The notes under the pieces are model-generated. The model saw nothing but the letters and a program-made list of their open reading frames with translations. It was not told the origin of the DNA and made no database searches. DNA of 64,000 bases, from NCBI GenBank assembly GCA_001466705.2, contig LATX02000112.1, forward strand, positions 372,001-436,000, written 5' to 3'. Positions 56,871 through 64,000 of this stretch are shown here, one piece after another (position 1 is the first letter of the stretch; each line of letters starts with the position of its first letter). The translations under genes were made by a program, and so were the position numbers. Source of the stretch: Moniliophthora roreri (Eukaryota; Basidiomycota; Agaricomycetes; Agaricales; Marasmiaceae).

Positions 56871-58617
56871 ATGGCTTTATCAACCGATCTCCCCAGCGAG
56901 TTATGGGAGCAATGCTGGAGTCATGTCAAAAGCCGGAATGACCTACGAAGCCTTACCCTCGTCTGCACCAGCTTTCGCGACCACACCTCTTCCACAATTT
57001 CTCCATTGAGCTTTCACCGCCCCGATATCTTGAAGAACTCGACTGCGAACGCTCCAGTCTACGCTGGAAGTACTCCGTATTGAAGAACCTCATCGCAGAA
57101 CCCCGTCTCGCGAAAATGGTTCATGAGGCACATTTTATGATTTACTTCGGGGGACCTCCAGAAGTCAATGCTGTCGGGAGGAAGAAGCGCATCGCCCTTC
57201 TCTATCATCGAATTCACGACATTTGGGTGAATCATCTTCACCTCTTTACCAACCTCACAATTCTTGAACTACAGAATTACAGAATCGACTGCTGGACATG
57301 CAAACAAATGGAATTGTTGGACAGACTATCGGAGTTGTTGCTGAAGGGATGCGATATCGTTGGAAGAGGGGACGTGGTGCTGAGGCATTTGAAAAGCTTT
57401 GATTACGACCAAGTGTCAGACGATCCAATCGAGTTGTGCGACGACGCACATCAGCTGCTTCCTACCGATACACTCGACGACCTTTGCATTCAGAACCATG
57501 TCGTTGCGTCGATATATATTGGTGCTTTCGTTCGGGTCAGTACTGTATTCAGCGCACTTGCCCGCCTACATGTCCGCATCGAAAGTGAGTCATATCATAA
57601 TCTTTTCCAGATGCTCGAAGCATGCTTGGAACTGGAGGAATTATTCGTTGTCTCCCACTTTGAGTCTGATCTCCCGGACAAGCTCGCTGCAGGGTACCTA
57701 CCCAAGTTGCGAGACTTTGGCGGTCCAGCATGTCTAATACCCCTATTGGTAGACGATAGCCTATACAGATACTCACCATCTGTCCGGAATATCACTACGC
57801 CGAGTCACAGAGATCATCCACTTTTGGAGGCCTTGTTGGCCGCGAGACACTCCACTTCCGACATTTTCAAGCTTACACTACCTTCGGTCGCACCCAACTC
57901 AAAGGTAATGCCTGCCCTTCTGGATTTATTCCCATGTTTAGAGGAGCTGTGCTACTCGTCATTCCATTGTCAGTTCGACGAGCGCGAAGAAGAAGAGCAA
58001 GGTGGCGATATGGCTGGCGAAAGTGATGATGAACTCGATGCATTCAGGAACGATTCGGGCTGGGATACGGATTTTCAGCTCGCAGATATTGATTCCGATA
58101 TAGAATTCGAGTCCAAAGATTCTGGAACAAAAGCTGAGGTCGACGAAAAGGTCGATGACGGTTCCCTTCACGCAGGATTTGAAGTCTCCAATGACCAGAA
58201 GATTGACCCGACACCCACGGCACTTTCCCTGTCTTGCGAAACCGAAGGCGAAGTTGCATCTCTGAAACTTCTCTCCGCAGCTCTACTTCTCATGGACATT
58301 GCCGACGAATTGAGGATCGGTGCACCCCTGGTATCTCATCCCCATCTTAGTCAAACCCTTGAGCTAACATGACGAAGTAGAACTGGCTTCTCCGATTTAT
58401 CCTTAGAACCATAGTTCTTCCCGATGGATTACGCCACCTCACAATCTATCACTGCTCCGAAGAATATGCGTCCTTGCCCAAGGACGTCTATGGTACTGCT
58501 GTTGCGCTGCTTCGGGCTCACTATCCAAGCCTGAAGTTGGTGGATCATTACGGGCCTTGCTGGCAGGTTGGAGGGGTTCGAGTGATTTCGTTCCCAGTGG
58601 CAAATAATCGTGTATGA
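56871..58617 (+). CDS. F-box-like protein with acidic insert and one frame break
   Basis: It starts MALSTDLPSELWEQCWSHVK, a canonical F-box beginning, followed by LRSLTLVCTSF. The next expected text PHLFHNFSIELSPPRYLEEL lies in the +1 frame, so there is a break near 56980. From there a frame of about 430 codons runs with LRR-like segments (LHLFTNLTILELQNYRID, LLKGCDIVGRGDVVLRHLKS, LEACLELEELFVVSHFE) and an acidic Asp/Glu/Ser insert. A 49-nt intron follows RIGAPL, and the last exon reads NWLLRFILRTIVLPDGLRHL and ends ANNRV. A GTCTGC...TTGAG splice (50 nt) would restore frame but would remove conserved residues, so a single-base indel is more likely. It would act as a substrate receptor of an SCF ligase if intact. 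Confidence 0.6.
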
Positions 58618-60110
58618 TCTATTGCTGATTGGCTGTATGTGTATGGTTTTGTAGTCACTGCGTAGTACGACGTACTTTTATTTTATTTTTAATTCCAGTC
58701 CGCGAGGTGCGGAAACGCATCTTGTCCAAAAATGCGTTCTTCTCCCCACAATGTCCTGTCATCGCAGTGAAGGCAGAATCAAGTATGAGAAGTGACCGCA
58801 ACGAGGGCAGGAGAAGGACAGCCTGATTACTGCAACGCACTGAAGAATTTTGCAGGCCGCATGAAACAACTTGAACAGATTCACACGTTGTCAAGCGCTT
58901 CATTCCATGGAAGTCCTGCAGCGGGAGAACAAGAGGTCAGTACTTCGACACGTCAGTGCCCTCATCGTACTAAGTTCATTTACAGAAAGCAACAAAGCTC
59001 CGTTCTCCCTTTCACGAAACAATATTACCATCCGCGGTTTAGAAGAATTGTGCAAGCGGAGACGCCCCAATTCGGACCTTTTGTCTTTACAGCCCAAGGG
59101 CCTTCCCGGGAAAGTAAACTTGCTTTCGACTTGCTTTCTATCGACGAGGCATAATATCTTCACAGGGAATCGCGATGGTATCAGACACGGCAGGCGTCTT
59201 TACTATCACACTGGATGGAGCTACTTCGCGAATTACTTCTGAGGATGTACGGATAGATGACCTCCCCCAAGCCAAATGTAAGCTGTGGACAACATGCTTC
59301 CATTTTTCGATGGCAGAACTGGCGATTTTGGTGCTAATACCTTTCCCTGTACATGTTCGATAAAGGCTATACTTAGATCAGTTTGCATGTCGTAGCAATC
59401 ATTCAATTCCGTCATCCTCTCACCCCACATTTTGGAAAAACTGACTTCAATCCTTACATAACCGAATGTTCGTTGACAACTCGATTGACGCGATCCCATC
59501 TGCATTGCAGTACGCAGGCGGTGGCTGACGATGGTCCCGGCCTCAAGGGCCTGCGTCATCGTGTAAAAGTATCATGATCAGGTTCCATGTGCCCATAAAG
59601 AACCTATTGAATGGTTACCAGCGGTTACCATGTCCAAGTTTCATCGAATTTCATCGTCCGAGTCCGTTCCTGCAAGATAATCGTGCCGGAGAGATCATGT
59701 TGCTTGACACTTGATTGATTTGCCTGTGAGGAATTTTTTCTTCGAATAGACAGCGGGAATCATTCAGGATTGCTGGGAAGCACACAGAATGCCAGGTAAA
59801 TGCCAGAGTAGATTGACTTTGGGTTGACTTTGGGCGTAGCGACGAGCGTCAAAGGGTATGTAACGCGTGACTTTTTTACTTGTCCTCAGTGCCGAGCCAA
59901 CATCTACGAATGATATCTTGAAACTGCCGATCCTATCCCTCAACAGTCCAAGTCAGAAGGTAAGTTTTGAGTCGATCTCTGGCTGTTGTGCAGGTGAAAA
60001 TGGAATTATTATCGTTATAGGGGTGCACATCCGCGCGAGTCGAAATCCGGAGCCTAAACGAGTCTGAAAGTTACCCCGATTCCGTTTCAACTCTGCTACA
60101 AATCCTTCAT
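58618..60110. other. Gene-poor stretch with weak coding-like fragments
   Basis: No gene is called. The plus strand holds overlapping frames at 58792-59242 whose pieces (PQFGPFVFTAQG, TAGVFTITLDGATS) faintly resemble the beta-rich ectodomain of basidiomycete single-pass membrane proteins, but frames do not join. An ATG-initiated antisense frame at 59233-59559 has no recognisable family. The last 300 bases probably form the promoter of the RA-PH gene. Confidence 0.4.
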
Positions 60111-63100
60111 ATGGCGACTACGATGGATTGGAATCACCCTGATCTTTGTTTTAGTTTCTTCTCCATCTCAAACTACCACCACGAACCTACTATCCCACAC
60201 GTGTATATCTGCTTCGACCAGCAGATGGTGAACGGGCAACGAACAAGGACTTCAATACATGCCTTACTCTTTCATCATGGGCACAAGGACGAAGGAAAGG
60301 AGGCGGCCGACAAAGATTTAGAACAGGAGAATAGGAAGGAGGAAAATTCCGGCAAGGAGGTCAAAGAGGGGAAACAGAAGCCGGGTCTCGAAATTCACCC
60401 CACAACCTATCACCAAGTTTCACAAAGTTCCAGCTATTACGACGAGTTCAGTCCGACTGCAAATCTCGACGCGTTGTCTGTTGATTCAGACGGAGAGTCT
60501 TTACTTCTTGACGATGACCCGTTTGCAGACCTCTCGTCGCCGCCAGCTTCACCCCGCTCACCCTCAATACCACTACCGCCCCATCCGACTCAGTCGACAA
60601 TACCCAAGAGGCATTCGCCACTGTCACCAATTGCTTCCAAATTCTCTGAAAGCCACGTTCAACTGCTTCCCACACCCAAGCAGAAATCACTCGGAACCAA
60701 GGCATCTCTTCCTACCTTGAAAACTCTTGCCGAGTTGAGCGTCGTTATCCCCAAAAAGGTGAGCTTTTCATTATCATCAATATCATTCTTCTCTTTCATT
60801 ACGTCGTTACTGACTGTTTACTTCCGGTCCTTTTTATCCGACTTTACCCCATTCAGACACGTAAAGGCAAAGTTGGCGCCAACTTGCCTCTTGATCCTTG
60901 GGAGACAGAGGCCAAGTCTCTTTCGAACGACAGTGGGACGATCGTGATAGCGCCTGCTAGGCCGCCTCTCATTCATCACCGTTCATCACACAGCATCAGT
61001 AATCTCCTTGAGCTGGCACTCCACCATAATACAAATACTCCACGGGAGAACAAGCGATCATCATCCCACTTTGGCTCGCTCTTCCGTAAGGATAAGCGTA
61101 AAAATGGGCCTATACCTCCGCAAAGTCCTCGATCAGAGCCTTCTGCTACCATCACAACAACGCCACCCACGCCCACCACCGAGTCTTCTTCCTCAAGCTC
61201 CGACTTTACCAGCGATGGTGCGAGTACCACTTTCACTTCTCCAGCTCTTTCGGAGAACGAGGACGAGCTCGAATCCAAACAGCAGCTGCACCGGCGATAT
61301 TGGACCACAGACGAGCAGCAGCTTCCTTCTTACGACAAATTCAATCGCCCTCCTCCTCTCAGTCTAGACTCACCGGAACGTGAGGTGGCTTATCTCTCAC
61401 CCAATTCCCCGTCACCCGATATCCTCGAGGGCGATAACTACCTCTCACTCAAGAACTGGGCATCAGATGCCACCCTTCGTTTGCCTTCTCCAGGCCGACC
61501 TTTGAAAAAAACACCGAAGTCGTCGATGGACGTCAACTTTGGTCATGACGACGACGATCAGTATGATTTCAAGGGTGAGCACTTCTATGGAGATGACGAG
61601 CGGAGTACGTTCAGTCATTCATGCTCGAGTCGGAGCTCTTCAAGCCACAGCCACTCGGTCAGTGGAGACAGCCATAGTCATGAGTGCTGCAGTACGGATG
61701 GTAGTAGTAGCGGTCGTGTTAGCGTCGAGCATGGACATGACGATGCTGCCTCTCAACACTCTCAGTACTCCTATGAGGAGCCTGTAGATGGCGATGGTGA
61801 ACAAGGGCGAAGCGGCTATTCCGGATATAATGGATATTTGAGCTATGGAGCATCTAATGGACACTCTGCTTCCGGCTATTCACAGTCAAGGTCGGGTCGT
61901 GGATACAGCGGCTTGAACGGACGCAGTTATGGTCATGGAGGTGATGACGAGGAGGATCCGTACGACTCTCGGCGTCCATCAATGTTCGATTCCACTTCGG
62001 ATTCGGAGTCTGAGGAAGAGGAAGAAGACTCGGATGATGATGTACCTCTCGCGCAATCTCATCCCGCGGCACTCCAAGCACAGCAGAGTATTCTGATGAA
62101 GGACAGGCAGAGGAGAAGAGAGCGGAAATTGCATGAGCAGAATGCTCGTTCATCACCTCTTCCTCCTTCGCCCTTGCCACCCTCGTCGAATGAAATGTCG
62201 AGTAGCCAGGAAGCCGCCGCTCTTGCTTTAGCACAAGCCGTACCTCCACAGCCTAAGCCGGAACCTGCAATAGAACCTGGAACCATGTTAGGCGACACTA
62301 CTACACTCCCTTCCTCTCTGCCAGCAGGCACTGTCCGGTTACGCACGCAACGCGGCAGAACAAGGACGAATACGATATCAAACGGTGTCCCTCCACCCAA
62401 TCTCCAGCAGGCTGTTGCACCACCACCACCACCAATGCCTACGATGGAGAAGACATTGCGTCCAATGCGGTCCTTCCACCGACCTCAGTCGCACAACGAA
62501 GTTGAATACAACCACACTTCGCTAGATCGCTCTCGTTCACAGCGAGTCCAGAGTCAACAACAACAATTCTGCGACCAAGTCCCCGCTGTTCCGCCTCTTC
62601 CTTCCACCCGGGCCCGGTCAAGATCTCGGCCTCCGGCTGTCCGTGCTGCTGTGGACGAGTTTGGTGCCATGAGTCTCGGCAGTGGTGTAAACGAGATGCC
62701 TTCGAGGAAGAGCACTGATTTGCCTCCGCCAAGGAAGAGCACTGATACTATTGGAAGCAGGCGTTCAGGTCGGTCTTCCATGGACCATAATCGGCCCGAT
62801 GGCCTCGAAGTTCCCCCAGTTGAACTCATGCCTGCTCTCCCGGCGAACTTGAAGACTACCCAGCGGCGGATCTACATTGGTGATAGACAACGGTTTGTCG
62901 TGATTGAAACGAATCAACAAACGAATGCGGGCGAGGTTATTGATACGCTAGAGAGGCGTGGTGAGCTCAAGGATTGGAGAGGGACTGGTGGATGGATGCT
63001 CTGGGAGGTTGCGCAGGACTTTGGTATTGAGAGGCCAATGAGGAGTTTTGAGTTGCTGTCGGACGTTGAGGCGAGTTGGAACAGGGATAAGACCGTCAAT

Positions 63101-63862
63101 GTTTGGATGGTACGACTGACGCCTTGGAAGCCTGTGCTGAGTCGTTCGGTGAGCATCATTTTTGCTTCGTTTCATTTCAATATACTGAATATACTGATCA
63201 CTGTTATACAGGCGCTACCAAGCAGCTCGCCGATATGCTCAGGGTACGTTGAATATGAGGTGCGGAGAGGAAAGTGGTCCAAGCGGTGGTTGGTTCTCCG
63301 GGAACATTGCCTGTATATCTCGAAGAGAGATAACGTGAGCCGTCATTTTGTGTGCGTGTGTACAACTTGAAGCTGACGACTGTTTCTAGTGCAAAGACGA
63401 ACAACTCCTCTGTGCACTCTCCAACTTTGACGCTTACCACACTACTCGTCTGCTTAAGGCTCCCAAGGAGTATACTTTCGCGATCAAGAGTACGGAGAAA
63501 ATGAGTTTGTTCGAGGATACTTCGGACTACATGCATTTGTTTTCTTGCAAGACCAGAGACGGGGAGAAGTGGATGGAGAAGATCTTGTTGGCTCGCGTAA
63601 GTGCTCGTTTATCGCTTTGCACCGGACACGCGTTAATAAATATGCCTAGTCATACGTTCTTTACCAAGAACGCCATGTCTTGTTCGCACCTAAAACTGCC
63701 TCCGGTGTTGTGCCGACGAGTTTGACTGGTGGTGGTGCTGGCGCCAGTTTGTCAAGAGCGCCAACGAAACGCAGGCCTATGCCCGACAAGCCTCTCTTGC
63801 AAGTAGGTGGGAACGATGTGTTCGCGCCTGGATCGTTGTTGAGAGGGCAAGTGGGTCAATAA
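60111..63862 (+). CDS. RA-PH adaptor protein (MRL/RIAM-like architecture)
   Basis: Five exons (60111-60758, 60857-63148, 63212-63334, 63390-63596, 63650-63862) total 3483 nt, 1160 residues. The first 880 residues are disordered and rich in Ser, Pro, Asp and His, with acidic and poly-Pro runs. At about 887 a Ras-association domain begins (RRIYIGDRQRFVVIETN, GEVIDTLERRGELKDW, RSFELLSDVEASWNRDKTVN). It is followed directly by a PH domain (GYVEYEVRRGKWSKRWLVLR, EYTFAIKSTEKMSLF, YMHLFSCKTRDGEKWMEKIL). RA followed by PH is the hallmark of MRL and Grb7-type adaptors that link small GTPases to actin and the membrane. A role in polarity is inferred. The tail is short and Gly/Arg/Pro-rich. The start at 60111 is the first ATG of the long frame. 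Confidence 0.87.
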
Positions 63863-64000
63863 CTGTGGTATCTCTCCTTTGACTCTATTTTACTTTTTCT
63901 ATCTATACTTGTTTGACTGTTCACCACTGCTCCACGCTCCTTTGTTTCTTTCGTGCCTTTCCCCCTTCCACCCTCTTTTCTTTGGCTTTGCTATTTTAGT
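63863..64000 (+). other. 3' flank of the RA-PH gene
   Basis: A T/C-rich stretch follows the stop codon, consistent with a 3' UTR. No other feature seen before the window ends. Confidence 0.5.

Noticed and set aside
1..64000. tRNA, rRNA and CRISPR arrays
   Set aside because: Scanning for T-arm GGTTCGA-type boxes with a partner stem, rRNA text and regularly spaced repeats gave nothing convincing. CRISPR is not expected in a eukaryotic genome.

Overview
This 64 kb window comes from the nuclear genome of a filamentous basidiomycete, most likely an Agaricomycete. The genes are dense, short and cut by many 45-65 nt GT-AG introns. The gene families also fit: a Ura2-type CAD protein, MOB2, spherulin-4, a cupredoxin GPI protein, a fungal BTB protein and a Plavaka-like transposon remnant. 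Exon structures were read by hand from splice signals and frame continuity, and most add up to complete reading frames.

Region 1-9 kb holds the 3' end of an aldo/keto reductase, an atypical short-chain dehydrogenase, a four-helix MARVEL-like membrane protein, a decayed Plavaka-like transposase and a seven-exon asparagine synthetase. Region 9.9-21.5 kb holds a large Ser/Thr kinase, an 18-exon Tpr/Mlp nuclear-basket nucleoporin and ribosomal protein uS10 (RPS20). The last two are head-to-head across a promoter with a perfect 14-bp CACGTG-centred palindrome.

Region 21.9-34 kb holds a gutted cytochrome P450 pseudogene, a tandem pair of MOB2 kinase activators and a small membrane protein. It also holds a GPI-anchored cupredoxin, a phosphopantothenoylcysteine decarboxylase (CoA synthesis), a DUF3605 protein, a possible SAC3/THP3-like protein, RanGAP (Rna1) and a roadblock dynein light chain. 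Three adjacent pairs here are divergent with gaps of 115-265 bp.

Region 34-48 kb holds an intact but extremely intron-rich allantoate-permease-type MFS transporter and a secreted spherulin-4 protein. These are followed by a 7.4 kb stretch with no supportable gene, a BTB protein and a decayed aryl-alcohol dehydrogenase. Region 48-64 kb holds the 2249-residue CAD protein (GATase, CPSase, dead DHOase-like domain, ATCase), a divergent pair (coiled-coil ORF and F-box protein) that each carry one frame break, and an RA-PH adaptor protein.

Functionally, three genes belong to or may belong to nucleocytoplasmic transport (Tpr/Mlp, RanGAP, SAC3-like). Others are primary metabolism (asparagine, pyrimidine, CoA), polarity signalling (MOB2, RA-PH) and secretion. 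No wholly new system was found. The most notable observations are the tandem MOB2 pair, a 6-nt micro-exon, two GC-AG introns sharing one donor, and the E-box palindrome.
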